From Cryomorphaceae bacterium 1068 (GTDB lineage Bacteria > Bacteroidota > Bacteroidia > Flavobacteriales_D > Cryomorphaceae), in NCBI GenBank assembly GCA_027214385.1, contig JAPVXR010000002.1, forward strand, positions 124,001-188,000: a DNA stretch of 64,000 nucleotides, given 5' to 3'. Both the position numbers and the translations under genes were made by a program. Below, piece by piece: positions 26,543 through 36,453 of the stretch. Numbering within the stretch: the stretch's first letter is position 1; the number at the start of each line of letters is the position of its first letter. Under the pieces are notes generated by a model. That model was not told the DNA's origin. It was given only the letters and a program-made list of their open reading frames with translations, and searched no databases.

Positions 26543-27106
26543 GAACTCAATTGAGAGTTTTAATGATGAAATTTTTGGATAGACCGGAAAAAGCAGAAGG
26601 CCGTTTATGTCTTTTTCATTTGATGCTCAGTTAGCTTAGGAAAACAGCGAATATGTTCTCTACACATTCACATCGAAAATGCTATTTCTCCGTGGACTAT
26701 ATTTTTCAACAGAACAGGATTGGGGTATAAACGCCAGTGAATCAATTGGTAAAATGCTGATTTGTTCCTGATTTAAAACCTATCCCGAAAAATAGTGCCG
26801 GGAATTTTGCCCCAAAGGTGAATATCCACCCGTTGATTAACATTCTCCAAATTCTGTATCCACTGCTACTACTGAGCCGGTAGCCAATGTCAACTTTTCG
26901 TGTTGAAAACTTGAACCGAATGTGAATTAAAACAGATAGGTCTGCGAGTCCTTTTTTCCAATTTTTGTTGGCGGTCAATCGAGTATATTCCAGAGAGCTT
27001 TCCTCTCTTTTAATCGACTTCGACCCCGTGCTCTTCCTATAAGAGCTTACCTGTCAGGATTATACGTACTTATTTAATAAACCGATAAAAAAACAGAGAT
27101 TTTATC
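26543..27106. other. gene-free region before nrdB
   Basis: 564 bp with no coding frame I believe. It has only small inverted repeats (for example GAGAG/CTCTC near 26995-27010) and no TAnnTTTG element that I could find. It may carry the regulatory region of the ribonucleotide reductase operon, but no NrdR-box-like sequence was recognised. Confidence 0.5.
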
Positions 27107-28144
27107 ATGGCCGAAGTGACCTCTAACAAAACTGAAGTGGAGATTGAAAATGTGCTCCCTGAAAACACCACAATTACCGAGCCGATTCTAGAAGAGAACG
27201 AGAACCGTTTTGTGCTTTTTCCAATCGTACACAACGATATCTGGAAATTCTACAAGCAATCTGAAGCTTCCTTTTGGACGGCAGAGGAAATCGATCTCGA
27301 AGCTGACCTGGTAGACTGGAGCAATAAGTTGAATGACGATGAGCGTTATTTCATTAAGCACGTACTCGCATTTTTCGCGGCTAGCGATGGAATTGTAAAC
27401 GAAAATCTTGCTGAGAACTTCCTCTCGGAGGTACAATACACTGAAGCAAAATTCTTCTACGGATTCCAGGTGATGATGGAAAACATTCACTCGGAGACCT
27501 ACTCGTTGCTCATTGACACATACATCCAAAATAAGCAGGAGAAGGACACACTGTTCAATGCCATCGAGACACTTGACTGCGTGAAGAAAAAAGCAAAGTG
27601 GGCTTTGGATTGGATCGATAATGGCTCTTTTGCCGAAAGGTTAATCGCTTTCGCAGCGGTTGAAGGAATCTTTTTCAGCGGTTCTTTCTGTTCTATTTTC
27701 TGGTTGAAGAAAAGAGGTCTGATGCCAGGCTTGAGCTTCTCCAATCAGCTGATTTCTCGTGATGAAGGAATGCACTGCGACTTCGCTTGCTTGCTATACA
27801 ACGATCATATTGTAAACAAGCTTCCAAAGGAACGAATAGAAAAAATTATAGTCGATGCGGTAAACATCGAAAAGGAATTTGTAACCGATGCTCTTCCTGT
27901 AAAATTGATCGGTATGAATGCTGACTTGATGTCTCAGTACATCGAGTTTGTGGCTGACAGACTTTTGGTTGAGCTTGGAAACGATAAGGTATACAATGCA
28001 ACGAACCCATTCGACTTTATGGATATGATCAGCCTCCAAGGCAAGTCAAACTTCTTTGAGGTCCGTGTAGGCGAGTACCAAAAAGCGAGCGTCTCAAATA
28101 CGTCAGCCGAAGACAAGAGCTTCACCATGGACGCCGACTTTTAA
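27107..28144 (+). CDS. nrdB: ribonucleoside-diphosphate reductase beta subunit (class I)
   Basis: 345 aa; carries the dimetal centre and radical for dNTP synthesis. Ligand motifs are [15 protein letters not shown] (about 57-71), [15 protein letters not shown] (about 125-139, with the Tyr expected to hold the radical), [12 protein letters not shown] and [13 protein letters not shown]. The C-terminal SFTMDADF resembles the FTLDADF tail of eukaryotic R2 that docks on R1. So this is the eukaryote-like class Ia branch rather than E. coli-like NrdB. nrdA follows after 40 bp. Confidence 0.95.
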   Translation: MAEVTSNKTEVEIENVLPENTTITEPILEENENRFVLFPIVHNDIWKFYKQSEASFWTAEEIDLEADLVDWSNKLNDDERYFIKHVLAFFAASDGIVNENLAENFLSEVQYTEAKFFYGFQVMMENIHSETYSLLIDTYIQNKQEKDTLFNAIETLDCVKKKAKWALDWIDNGSFAERLIAFAAVEGIFFSGSFCSIFWLKKRGLMPGLSFSNQLISRDEGMHCDFACLLYNDHIVNKLPKERIEKIIVDAVNIEKEFVTDALPVKLIGMNADLMSQYIEFVADRLLVELGNDKVYNATNPFDFMDMISLQGKSNFFEVRVGEYQKASVSNTSAEDKSFTMDADF

Positions 28145-28184
28145 TCAATCCATCTGATCCACCATTAAATCCTCATAAAACAAT

Positions 28185-30542
28185 ATGTCATACGTACTTA
28201 AGCGAGACGGTCGGCGTGAAGCGATCCAGTTTGATAAAATTACAGCGAGAATCAAGAAGCTTTGTTATGGTCTGCACCCTGCGGTAGATCCTATTGAAGT
28301 GGCAAAGAAGGTAATCAATGGTCTTTATGAAGGCGTTACCACGAGTGCACTGGATAACTTGGCTGCAGAGGTAGCTGCTACCAATACCGTAAAGCATCCC
28401 GATTATGCCCTTTTGGCAAGTCGTATTGCAGTAAGCAACCTCCATAAGAATACAGAGAAGTGCTTCTCAGTAGCGATGAAAGCACTATACAATTATATCG
28501 ATCCGAATACGGGAGAACCGGCAGCACTTCTTGCTGATGATGTCTATGCCATCATCGAGGAAAATAAAGAGATTCTGGATTCTGCGATTATTTATGACCG
28601 AGATTTTCGCTATGACTTCTTCGGTTTCAAAACCTTGGAGCGTTCGTACTTGCTTAAGCTCAATGGAGAAGTGGCTGAGCGTCCGCAGCAAATGATTATG
28701 CGGGTGGCTGTTGGTATCCACAAAGAGGATATTGATGCAGCGATTGAGACTTATCACAAAATGTCTGAAGGTTGGTTCACTCACGCGACACCAACTCTTT
28801 TCAACGCAGGTACGCCTAAGCCACAAATGTCTTCTTGCTTCTTGCTTACGATGAAGAAAGACAGTATCGACGGTATTTACGATACCTTGAAGCAATGCGC
28901 TCAGATTTCGCAGAGTGCCGGAGGAATAGGACTATCTATTCACGATATCCGAGCAAAAGGAACATACATCAGAGGAACAAACGGAACTTCAAACGGAATC
29001 GTTCCAATGTTGAGAGTATTCAACGATACGGCTCGTTACGTAGATCAAGGTGGTGGAAAACGCAAAGGATCATTTGCCATGTACTTGGAGCCTTGGCATG
29101 CTGATGTATTCGATTTCCTCGATATGCGTAAGAACCACGGTAAGGAAGAGATGCGTGCTCGTGACTTGTTCTATGCCCTCTGGGTGCCCGACTTGTTCAT
29201 GAAGCGAGTGGAAGAAAACGGAGAGTGGACATTGATGTGTCCGCACGAATGTCCCGGCTTATCTGATTGTCATGGAGAAGAGTTTGAAAAACTCTACACG
29301 AAATACGAAAAAGAAGGAAAAGGTCGCAAGACTATCAAAGCACAAGAGCTTTGGTTCAAGGTTTTAGAAGCCCAAATCGAAACGGGAACTCCCTACATTC
29401 TTTATAAGGATGCGGCTAACGAAAAGTCGAATCAGAAGAATTTGGGAACGATCAAGTCTTCGAACCTTTGCACCGAAATTATCGAGTATACTGCTCCTGA
29501 TGAGGTAGCAGTGTGCAACTTGGCTTCTGTAGCATTGCCGAAATTTGTCATCGATGGAAAATTTGATCACGATAAGCTCTTCGAGGTATCGTACTTGATG
29601 ACCAAGAATTTGAACCGAATCATCGATAATAATTACTATCCTGTGCCAGAGGCACGAAACAGTAATATGCGTCACCGCCCGATTGGAATCGGAGTACAAG
29701 GATTGGCCGATGCTTTCGTATTGCTCCGCTACCCATTCGATAGTGAGGAAGCTCGTAAATTGAACAAAGAAGTATTCGAGACCATCTACTATGGAGCTCT
29801 AACAGCTTCAAAAGATTTGGCAAAAGAAGACGGACCATACGAGACCTACGAAGGTTCGCCTGTGAGCCAAGGCATTCTTCAGCACGATATGTGGAATGTT
29901 GAGCCAACTGACCGCTGGGAGTGGGATGTTCTGCGACAAGAAATCAAGGAGCACGGAGTGAGAAACTCATTGCTGCTGGCTCCAATGCCAACGGCAAGTA
30001 CGGCTCAGATTCTTGGAAACAATGAATGCTTCGAACCCTACACATCGAATATTTACACGAGAAGAGTATTGTCGGGTGAGTTCATCGTGGTGAACAAACA
30101 CTTGCTCCGAGACTTGGTAAAGCTCAACCTTTGGGATGAGGACATGCGTCAGAAACTCATGGCAGCGAATGGATCGGTACAGAACATCAAGGAAATTCCT
30201 GACAATCTCAAAGCACTTTACAAAACCGCTTGGGAGCTGAGCCAAAAAGCCATTATTGATATGGCCGCCGACCGAGGAGCCTATATCTGCCAGTCGCAGT
30301 CGCTCAACATTTTCATGGAAAGTGCCAATTTCGCGAAGTTGACGTCCATGCACTTCTACGGGTGGAAGCAAGGTTTGAAAACGGGTATTTACTACCTCAG
30401 AACCAGAGCTGCAGCCGATGCGATCAAGTTTACCGTTGACAAGTCACGACTTGAGCAGCCGGTAGCATTGACCGAGGAAGAGATAGCCGCACAAGCTTGT
30501 TCGATTGAGAATGGGCCTGACTGTGAAATGTGCAGTGGCTAG
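28185..30542 (+). CDS. nrdA: ribonucleoside-diphosphate reductase alpha subunit (class I)
   Basis: 785 aa catalytic subunit reducing ribonucleoside diphosphates. An N-terminal ATP-cone ([20 protein letters not shown]) gives allosteric activity control. Catalytic parts include [20 protein letters not shown] (cysteine of the redox pair), [20 protein letters not shown] (radical-site Cys region) and [20 protein letters not shown]. The C-terminal CEMCSG is the thioredoxin-reducible CxxC tail. Class I, eukaryote-like, in an operon with nrdB. The 3' region has a long hairpin and then a terminator. Confidence 0.96.
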   Translation: MSYVLKRDGRREAIQFDKITARIKKLCYGLHPAVDPIEVAKKVINGLYEGVTTSALDNLAAEVAATNTVKHPDYALLASRIAVSNLHKNTEKCFSVAMKALYNYIDPNTGEPAALLADDVYAIIEENKEILDSAIIYDRDFRYDFFGFKTLERSYLLKLNGEVAERPQQMIMRVAVGIHKEDIDAAIETYHKMSEGWFTHATPTLFNAGTPKPQMSSCFLLTMKKDSIDGIYDTLKQCAQISQSAGGIGLSIHDIRAKGTYIRGTNGTSNGIVPMLRVFNDTARYVDQGGGKRKGSFAMYLEPWHADVFDFLDMRKNHGKEEMRARDLFYALWVPDLFMKRVEENGEWTLMCPHECPGLSDCHGEEFEKLYTKYEKEGKGRKTIKAQELWFKVLEAQIETGTPYILYKDAANEKSNQKNLGTIKSSNLCTEIIEYTAPDEVAVCNLASVALPKFVIDGKFDHDKLFEVSYLMTKNLNRIIDNNYYPVPEARNSNMRHRPIGIGVQGLADAFVLLRYPFDSEEARKLNKEVFETIYYGALTASKDLAKEDGPYETYEGSPVSQGILQHDMWNVEPTDRWEWDVLRQEIKEHGVRNSLLLAPMPTASTAQILGNNECFEPYTSNIYTRRVLSGEFIVVNKHLLRDLVKLNLWDEDMRQKLMAANGSVQNIKEIPDNLKALYKTAWELSQKAIIDMAADRGAYICQSQSLNIFMESANFAKLTSMHFYGWKQGLKTGIYYLRTRAAADAIKFTVDKSRLEQPVALTEEEIAAQACSIENGPDCEMCSG

Positions 30543-30554
30543 TTCGTGCCTGAC

Positions 30555-30658
30555 CAGAGAGTCCAATATCTGCGTTACGCTTGCTCTGAAAACAGTCATC
30601 CGCCTAAGGCGGACTCTAAATTTTCAGAACTGGGCAAGCCGTGATCCTGAACTCTCTG
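30555..30658. repeat. long imperfect inverted repeat after nrdA
   Basis: A nested hairpin of about 104 nt. The outer arms are CAGAGAGT (30555-30562) and ACTCTCTG (30651-30658). The middle arms are GCTTGC+TCTGAAAA (30579-30592) and TTTTCAGA (30621-30628)+GCAAGC (30634-30639), with a 5-nt bulge. The inner hairpin is TCCGCC-TAA-GGCGGA (30599-30613). It lies between the nrdA stop and its terminator. It looks like a small palindromic repeat element or a structured 3'UTR. Confidence 0.6.
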
Positions 30659-30718
30659 ACCTAGTCCCTTGGGTTATTCAAAAGGCTTAAAGTTTTACTG
30701 TTTGTTTTATTTGATTGG

Positions 30719-30750
30719 AGAAAAGGCTACTGAAAGGTGGCCTTTTCTTA
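30719..30750 (+). terminator. Rho-independent terminator of nrdBA
   Basis: AGAAAAGGC pairs with GCCTTTTCT, extended inward by three more pairs (one wobble), loop TGAAAG. The stem ends in CTTTTCTTATTT. Confidence 0.75.
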
Positions 30751-30833
30751 TTTAGAATCCCTTTAAATAAAAGCTTCTGACAGTTCTATGACACTACGCC
30801 GACGCACCGTGTAGACATTTGCAAACGCATAAT

Positions 30834-32066
30834 ATGGAAGAGCTAAATCGTTTTTACACTATTGCATTCAACCACAAGCGGTTACCGCTTGAGGTGGTAG
30901 GCAAATTCCATATTGATGAGGACAATCAAGCCACAATTCTCACTGCTCTAAAAGAAAAATTAGGCTTAGAGGAGTTGATGTTCTTGTCCACTTGCAATCG
31001 GGTGGAGTTCTTCATGGTATCTAAACAGGTCAAAACTGCCGAAGATATTCTCGACTCAGGTCTTTTTAATCTTTCTCAAGAAAATGCCCTAATCGCGAGA
31101 TCGAATGCAGAAATCCACTTTGGAAAAGACGCTGTGAGGCATCTTTACAAAGTGACCTCTTCTCTCGATTCGATGGTGATTGGTGAACGCGAGATCATCA
31201 CCCAGGTGAGAAAATCATACGAATTCGCTGAGGCGAATGGTTTGGCAGGAGAATTCTTACGCCTTTTGATGCGAAAGAATATTGAGTCAGCGAAACGAGT
31301 ATTTACTGAAACTGCAATTTTCAGAAAGCCTGTCTCGGTGGTTTCACTTGCTTTTCACAAATTAAAAGACTTGAATGTGCCTGCTGAAGCCAGAATGCTT
31401 TTGGTGGGAGCGGGAAGAACCAATAAGGCCATGGCCAAGTTCCTTTCCAAGCACGGATACAAGAATATCGCCATCTTCAACCGCACCGAGTCACGGGCGG
31501 CTGAATTGGCAGCTCAAGTGGGTGCGACGAGTTACGCCCTCGATCAACTTGAATCCTACGATAAGGGCTTTGATGTTTTAATTGCCTGCACTGGTTCAGA
31601 GAGCCATGTGGTAAGCAGAGAACTATTTGATCACCTTTGTGGTGAGGAAACGACGCCTAAGGTGCTTATTGACCTAGCCATTCCTGCCGATATTGAAGCA
31701 AGCGTTTTCGATAGAAGCGATTTGCGCTTGACTCACATTAACATCGAGGAATTGCGGATTATCGCCGAGAAGAATCTGCACGAAAGATCTCAAGATATTT
31801 CCAAGTGCGAGGCCATCGTAGAAGAAGGTATCGCAGACTTTGACCAAATTCACAAAGAACGAATGGTGGAATTGGCGATGCGTGAAATTCCGAGGAAGGT
31901 GAAAGAAATCCGTGAGAAAGCGGTGAGCACAGTCTACGCTAAAGAAATCGAAGGTCTCAACCCTGAATCAAAAGAAGTACTCGACAAGGTGATCTCTTAC
32001 CTTGAGAAGAAATACATTTCCGTGCCCATGAAGATGGCGCGAGAGGTGATGCTTAATTCCAAATAG
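30834..32066 (+). CDS. hemA: glutamyl-tRNA reductase
   Basis: 410 aa from the ATG at 30834 (a TTG at 30819 would add five residues). NADPH-dependent reduction of Glu-tRNA to glutamate-1-semialdehyde, the first step of C5-pathway heme synthesis. The catalytic Cys is in FLSTCNRVEFFMV (about 46-58). SSLDSMVIGEREIITQVRKS and the NADPH-binding LLVGAGRTNKAMAKFLSKHG (about 185-204) follow; the C-terminal dimerisation helix is intact. First gene of hemA-hemC-hemD. Confidence 0.96.
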   Translation: MEELNRFYTIAFNHKRLPLEVVGKFHIDEDNQATILTALKEKLGLEELMFLSTCNRVEFFMVSKQVKTAEDILDSGLFNLSQENALIARSNAEIHFGKDAVRHLYKVTSSLDSMVIGEREIITQVRKSYEFAEANGLAGEFLRLLMRKNIESAKRVFTETAIFRKPVSVVSLAFHKLKDLNVPAEARMLLVGAGRTNKAMAKFLSKHGYKNIAIFNRTESRAAELAAQVGATSYALDQLESYDKGFDVLIACTGSESHVVSRELFDHLCGEETTPKVLIDLAIPADIEASVFDRSDLRLTHINIEELRIIAEKNLHERSQDISKCEAIVEEGIADFDQIHKERMVELAMREIPRKVKEIREKAVSTVYAKEIEGLNPESKEVLDKVISYLEKKYISVPMKMAREVMLNSK

Positions 32067-32986
32067 TGAACAACAATAAAATTACGATAGGATCCAGAGG
32101 CAGCGATTTAGCGCTTTGGCAGGCTTACCATATCAAGTCGAAGCTGGAAGGCCTCAGACATGAAGTGGAAATCAAGATAATTAAAACCCAAGGTGACATT
32201 ATTCAGCACTTGAGTTTTGATAAGATGGAGGGTAAGGGTTTTTTCACGAAAGAAATTGAGAAGGAGCTTTTGGACAAAACCATCGACTTGGCGGTTCACT
32301 CATTCAAAGATTTAGAGACCAATTATCCGGATGGGTTGACTATCGGTGCGATCACTGATCGGGCAAATCCAAGAGACGTTTTACTCATTCGAAAAGAGAA
32401 AACAGACACTTCTCAGAAATGGGAATTGAAAGCGGGAGCTTTGGTTGGAACATCCAGCGCCCGAAGAAAGGTGCAATTGAAAAAGCATCGTCCCGATATT
32501 CGCTTGGACGATATTCGCGGAAACGTGCCCACCCGTGTCAATAAACTGCGCGATGGTATGTTCGATGCGATCGTTTTGGCCAAAGCAGGACTCGATCGCT
32601 TGGAGCACGACGTGAGTGATCTACATGTGCACGTTTTTGATCCCACTGAGTTTATTCCCGCTCCTGCTCAAGGTGCCCTAGCCCTGCAAATCCGCGAGAA
32701 CGACGAGCGGATGAAGGAAGTGATGACCAAGCTCAATCGAGAAGATATCGCTACGACTACGTCCATTGAGCGACGTGTGCTCAACCTTTTTGAAGGTGGC
32801 TGTCAGATGCCATTGGGTGCTTATTGTTTGCCTTCCGGTAATGGGGAATTTGAGTTGCGCGCCGTTATGGCTGAATCGGTTAATCACAGGCCCGTCGACG
32901 TGATGCTGACAGGTACCGATCCCGAAAAGCTGGCTCAGGAAGCCGTAGCTCAGCTAAAGTCCAAAGCCCTTGAAGGTATTTCTTAG
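32066..32986 (+). CDS. hemC: porphobilinogen deaminase (hydroxymethylbilane synthase)
   Basis: 306 aa with a GTG start that overlaps the hemA stop by one base. It joins four porphobilinogens into hydroxymethylbilane. Landmarks are ITIGSRGSDLALWQA (7-21), HSFKDLETNYPDG, GTSSARRKVQLKKHRPD, and the dipyrromethane cofactor Cys in FEGGCQMPLGAY (about 244-255). The C-terminal domain is complete. It overlaps hemD by 17 nt. Confidence 0.96.
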   Translation: MNNNKITIGSRGSDLALWQAYHIKSKLEGLRHEVEIKIIKTQGDIIQHLSFDKMEGKGFFTKEIEKELLDKTIDLAVHSFKDLETNYPDGLTIGAITDRANPRDVLLIRKEKTDTSQKWELKAGALVGTSSARRKVQLKKHRPDIRLDDIRGNVPTRVNKLRDGMFDAIVLAKAGLDRLEHDVSDLHVHVFDPTEFIPAPAQGALALQIRENDERMKEVMTKLNREDIATTTSIERRVLNLFEGGCQMPLGAYCLPSGNGEFELRAVMAESVNHRPVDVMLTGTDPEKLAQEAVAQLKSKALEGIS

Positions 32987-33632
32987 TCGAAATAAGCCAA
33001 GCGAAGCCCTAGTCATTCACGCCCAAAAATTAGCTTGGGAACTTACCTGGTTTTCCTGTATTCGAAAGAGTCTAATTACAAGAGAAGGACCTCCTGAAGC
33101 GGATTGGATATTCTTCTACAGCCCGTCTGCAGTAGAAATGTTCTTCGAAAATTTCGGAGATTATCGAGCCAAATGGGCGGCTTTGGGTGAGGGTACGGCA
33201 CGCATCTTTCGAGAGCGAGGAATTGAGCCCGATTTCGTAGGAAAATCGCCCGACACTTCTCAGGTGATGAGAGAGTTCAAGGGAATAATTTCTGCAGAAG
33301 AGCGAGTGGTTCAAGCCAGGGGAGAGACCAGCTTTGAGCGCTTGCGAGAAGTGCTGAAAGCCGAGCAAATCATCGATTGGCCGTTTTATCGTTCTGAGCC
33401 GAAGAATGAGATTCCCTCGGTCGAAGCAGATGTCTACATTTTCACTTCACCGTCTAACGCGGAGGCTTATTTGGCCAAACAAACTTTGCCCGATAAAGTG
33501 GTTGCAGTCGTTTTTGGCGAAAGCACAAAATCCGCTCTTCAAGCGAAGTCAAGCATTCTAATACTTGTGACGGATGAACCAGGAGAGGAAAGCTCCATTC
33601 AACGAATTGAAGCTCATCTCGAGGGTTTATAG
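32970..33632 (+). CDS. hemD: uroporphyrinogen-III synthase
   Basis: 220 aa with a TTG start 17 nt inside hemC. It closes hydroxymethylbilane to uroporphyrinogen III. HemD is weakly conserved; it is recognised by the two-domain pattern (IFFYSPSAVEMFFENFGDY, LGEGTARIFRERGIEPDFVG, YIFTSPSNAEAYLAKQ, FGESTKSALQAK) and by its place in hemA-C-D. A second HemD-like protein is encoded at 35639. The operon position makes this one the better candidate for the real heme enzyme. Confidence 0.82.
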   Translation: MKVFLSRNKPSEALVIHAQKLAWELTWFSCIRKSLITREGPPEADWIFFYSPSAVEMFFENFGDYRAKWAALGEGTARIFRERGIEPDFVGKSPDTSQVMREFKGIISAEERVVQARGETSFERLREVLKAEQIIDWPFYRSEPKNEIPSVEADVYIFTSPSNAEAYLAKQTLPDKVVAVVFGESTKSALQAKSSILILVTDEPGEESSIQRIEAHLEGL

Positions 33633-33685
33633 CTTAGACTTGATCGCCAAATAAAACAATTTGACGTTTTAGGTATCACACAGAA

Positions 33686-34864
33686 TTAGGTAAACGCGTT
33701 CTCACCCGTAATATCCAATCCGGTAATCAACAAGTGGATATCATGTGTTCCTTCGTAAGTCACTACCGACTCCAAGTTCATCATGTGTCGCATAATCGGG
33801 TATTCATTTGTGATTCCCATTCCGCCATGCATTTGTCGTGCGTCACGAGCTACTTTCAATGCCATGTCCACATTGTTTCGCTTGGCCATTGAGATTTGAG
33901 CACTGGTAGCTCTGCCTTCATTTTTGAGCTGACCCAAACGGAAAGTGAGCAATTGCGCCTTGGTGATCTCTGTGATCATCTCAGCCAATTTCTTTTGTTG
34001 AAGCTGGAACCCGGCAATGGGTCTTCCAAACTGCACACGTTCTTTACTGTAACGCAATGCTGAGTCATAGCAGTCGAGAGCAGCTCCGATGGCACCCCAA
34101 GCAATTCCGTAACGGGCGCTATCCAGGCAGCTGAGTGGCGCTCCTAAACCCGATCTTCCCGGAAGAAGATTCTCTTTGGGAACTTTTACATTATCGAATA
34201 CCAACTCGCCCGTAGCACTGGCGCGAAGGCTCCACTTTCCATGAGTTTCAGGAGTGGTAAAACCTTCCATTCCTCTTTCTACGATGAGTCCGTGGATACG
34301 CCCTTCCTCGTTTTTGGCCCAAACCACTGCGACATTGCAAAACGGTGAATTGGAGATCCAAAGTTTCGCTCCGTTCAAGACGTAATGGTCTCCGGCGTCT
34401 TTGAAATTGGTGAGCATTCCTCCCGGGTTTGATCCGTGATCGGGTTCGGTAAGGCCGAAGCTCCCAATAAATTCTCCCGAAGCCAATTTGGGAAGAAATT
34501 TCTGTCGTTGTTCTTCTGTGCCATATTTCCAGATGGGAAACATCACCAATGAGCTCTGCACAGATGCAGTAGAGCGAAGCCCGCTATCGCAACGCTCCAA
34601 TTCCTGCATGATCAAACCATAAGAGATTTGATCCATTCCTGCTCCGCCATATTCCTCGGGGATATATGGTCCAAAAGCTCCGATTTCAGCCAATCCGGGA
34701 ATCAGCTGTTTTGGAAACTCTGATCGCTCGTAATACTCCTCTATGATCGGAGACACTTCCTTCTTCACCCAGGCTCTTGCCGTTTCTCTGATGAGCTTGT
34801 GCTCGTCGGTGAGCATCTCATCCATCTCGTAATAATCGTGTCCTTGATATTGATCGGTGCGCAT
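33686..34864 (-). CDS. acyl-CoA dehydrogenase, glutaryl-CoA dehydrogenase-like
   Basis: 392 aa from the ATG at 34864 (the open frame runs further upstream but overlaps the divergent gene region and lacks family sequence). FAD enzyme. RSTASVQSSLVMFPI (about 96-110) contains the Arg that binds the distal carboxylate in glutaryl-CoA dehydrogenases, and VVTYEGTHDIHLLITG (about 370-385) carries the catalytic Glu. FGLTEPDHGSNPGGM and WISNSP are flavin-site motifs. It would oxidise and decarboxylate glutaryl-CoA from Lys/Trp degradation. It sits alone between heme genes on the other strand. Confidence 0.88.
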   Translation of the reverse strand: MRTDQYQGHDYYEMDEMLTDEHKLIRETARAWVKKEVSPIIEEYYERSEFPKQLIPGLAEIGAFGPYIPEEYGGAGMDQISYGLIMQELERCDSGLRSTASVQSSLVMFPIWKYGTEEQRQKFLPKLASGEFIGSFGLTEPDHGSNPGGMLTNFKDAGDHYVLNGAKLWISNSPFCNVAVVWAKNEEGRIHGLIVERGMEGFTTPETHGKWSLRASATGELVFDNVKVPKENLLPGRSGLGAPLSCLDSARYGIAWGAIGAALDCYDSALRYSKERVQFGRPIAGFQLQQKKLAEMITEITKAQLLTFRLGQLKNEGRATSAQISMAKRNNVDMALKVARDARQMHGGMGITNEYPIMRHMMNLESVVTYEGTHDIHLLITGLDITGENAFT

Positions 34865-34931
34865 ATTCTTTTGTTTTACGGCTGCAAAGTTAAGCATATT
34901 GTCGGCAGAAATCGCCAGATTTGCGCTGCGA

Positions 34932-35609
34932 ATGGAGCCAATATTACGAGAGAATCCGATCCTTTTTGAGCCCTGGATGACAGTGGTGTTCCTCATAGCT
35001 TTAGCAGCTTTAGGATACATTCGTATGGTGTACTCCAAGCGGTTCGGCCTTTTGCTCAAAACGGCAGCGCGCTTGCAGATTCTTCGGCAGGTCATGCGCG
35101 AGGAGCTACTGTTTTCTCATCAGGCTTCCTTGGTGCTCTTCGCTCATTTTGTGGCTATGGCTTCGCTGATCATCTACGCAGCTTTGCACTATTACGGAGT
35201 GATTAGAGAAGAAAGTCTAGGCATTTCGCTCTACCTCATGGTGCTGTTTAGCTTTCTTCTTTTATATCTTCTGAAATTCCTTTTCATGAGTGTCCTGAAG
35301 TGGGTTTATCAAGACAAGGGATTACTCAGGGAATATCGTTTTGAAGTGTTTTCGGTAAGTAAAATTTTGGGTTTGATTTATCTCCCATTGGCACTTATTT
35401 CCGTTTCTGTAAATGTTGGAAAGCTGGAATGGGTTTTTCCATTAGCTGCCCTTCTGTTCATTGTATCTTTTGTATTCAGAACTGTCCAAGGCTTAGCGAT
35501 GAGCTTTTCTTACAAGGTTTCTCGAATCTATATAATTTTGTACCTTTGCACCCTCGAAATTTTGCCCTTCGTGCTGTTTTTGAGCCTCTTTAAAAAGAGT
35601 CTCGCTTAG
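34932..35609 (+). CDS. DUF4271 family integral membrane protein
   Basis: About 225 aa from the ATG at 34932 (the frame opens at 34857, within the acyl-CoA dehydrogenase start region). Several hydrophobic helices, for example FLIALAALGYIRMVYSK, LYLMVLFSFLLLYLLKFLFM and the final YIILYLCTLEILPFVLFLSL. Membership in the Bacteroidota DUF4271 family is based on its size, topology and position before a HemD-like gene. No function known to me. Its last part contains promoter-like elements for the next gene. Confidence 0.7.
   Translation: MEPILRENPILFEPWMTVVFLIALAALGYIRMVYSKRFGLLLKTAARLQILRQVMREELLFSHQASLVLFAHFVAMASLIIYAALHYYGVIREESLGISLYLMVLFSFLLLYLLKFLFMSVLKWVYQDKGLLREYRFEVFSVSKILGLIYLPLALISVSVNVGKLEWVFPLAALLFIVSFVFRTVQGLAMSFSYKVSRIYIILYLCTLEILPFVLFLSLFKKSLA
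35541..35548 (+). promoter_or_regulatory. -7 element inside the DUF4271 gene, for the second hemD-like gene
   Basis: TACCTTTG matches TAnnTTTG, with TTTC 19 bp upstream (3 of 4 of the -33 box). A second match, TAATTTTG, lies at 35533-35540. It is about 90 bp before the HemD-like start. Confidence 0.4.
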
Positions 35610-35638
35610 GCGCACAAGGAGTTCAATAATGGATGCAT

Positions 35639-36385
35639 ATGGCAGATAAAGTTAAATCAATTCTGATTTCTCAGCCCAAGCCGGCTTCTGATAAATCACC
35701 TTATTTCGAATTGGCAGATAAGTACAAGATTCAAATTGACTTTCGCCCCTTTATCCATGTTGAAGGAGTTCCTGCAAAGGAGTTTCGTCAGCAGAGGATA
35801 AATATATTGGAGCACACAGCAATAATCTTGACCAGCCGGAACGCCGTTGACCATTTCTTCAGAATGTGCGAAGAAACAAGAGTGAATGTGCCTGAGTCAT
35901 TGAAATATTTTTGCTTGTCAGAATCTACGGCATACTACCTGCAGAAATATGTGGTATACCGCAAGAGAAAGATTTTTCACGGGAAGCAAAAATTTGAAGA
36001 CTTGATGGAAGTGATCAAGAAACACAAGAACGAAAAGTTCTTGCTTCCTTGCTCTGATATCCATAAGCGCAGTATCACCGACCAATTGGATAGTTTCAAT
36101 ATCAAATACAGCAAATCCATTTTTTATAGAACGGTTTGCAGTGATTTATCAGACTTGGCTGATGTTAACTACGATATGCTGGTGTTTTTTAGTCCTTCAG
36201 GAATTGAGTCTTTGCTCAAAAATTTCCCTGATTTTAAGCAGAATGCCACTCGCATAGCTGCTTTCGGAACCACCACGGCCGATGCTGTAAAAGATGCCGG
36301 CTTGACTTTGGATGTGCACGCGCCTGCTCCGGGGTTTCCATCCATGTCAATGGCCATCGAACACTATATCAAGAAAGCGAAATAG
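35639..36385 (+). CDS. HemD-like (uroporphyrinogen-III synthase family) protein, second copy
   Basis: 248 aa from the ATG at 35639 (ATG at 35633 also possible). It has the HemD two-domain pattern: TAIILTSRNAVDHFFRMCEE (about 60-79), CLSESTAYYLQKYVVY, LLPCSDIHKRSITDQLD, VFFSPSGIESLLKNFP, FGTTTADAVKDAGL. It is preceded by DUF4271 and followed by a terminator and rnpA, not by heme genes. Since a hemD already sits in hemA-C-D, this copy may have a different role, or one of the two may lack heme activity. Confidence 0.8.
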   Translation: MADKVKSILISQPKPASDKSPYFELADKYKIQIDFRPFIHVEGVPAKEFRQQRINILEHTAIILTSRNAVDHFFRMCEETRVNVPESLKYFCLSESTAYYLQKYVVYRKRKIFHGKQKFEDLMEVIKKHKNEKFLLPCSDIHKRSITDQLDSFNIKYSKSIFYRTVCSDLSDLADVNYDMLVFFSPSGIESLLKNFPDFKQNATRIAAFGTTTADAVKDAGLTLDVHAPAPGFPSMSMAIEHYIKKAK

Positions 36386-36408
36386 CTTCAAAAGAATATT
36401 GATCAATG

Positions 36409-36439
36409 AAAAAGGCGACCTTTTGGGTTGCCTTTTTTT
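36409..36439 (+). terminator. Rho-independent terminator after the HemD-like gene
   Basis: AAAAAGGCGACC pairs with GGTTGCCTTTTT (12 bp with one G-U) around a TTTTG loop and ends in a T-run. It overlaps the apparent upstream start of rnpA, which supports the later ATG. Confidence 0.8.
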
Positions 36440-36453
36440 ATTATTGCCTATTG

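Noticed and set aside
26742-26978. A 78-codon minus-strand frame in the gap before nrdB
   Set aside because: No family resemblance, no ribosome-binding context, and mixed composition typical of non-coding sequence.
27061-27073. The 10-mer TACGTACTTA before nrdB, which recurs at the nrdA start
   Set aside because: The second copy is inside coding sequence and the match is short; probably coincidence.
30805-30833. TAGACATTTG before hemA as a promoter
   Set aside because: The spacing inside the element is two bases too long for TAnnTTTG.
34865-35095. Upstream extension of the acyl-CoA dehydrogenase gene
   Set aside because: The added part does not look like family sequence and overlaps the divergent DUF4271 gene; the ATG at 34864 gives the usual length.
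36406-36453. Upstream ATG for rnpA
   Set aside because: A clear terminator hairpin lies between it and the ATG at 36454.
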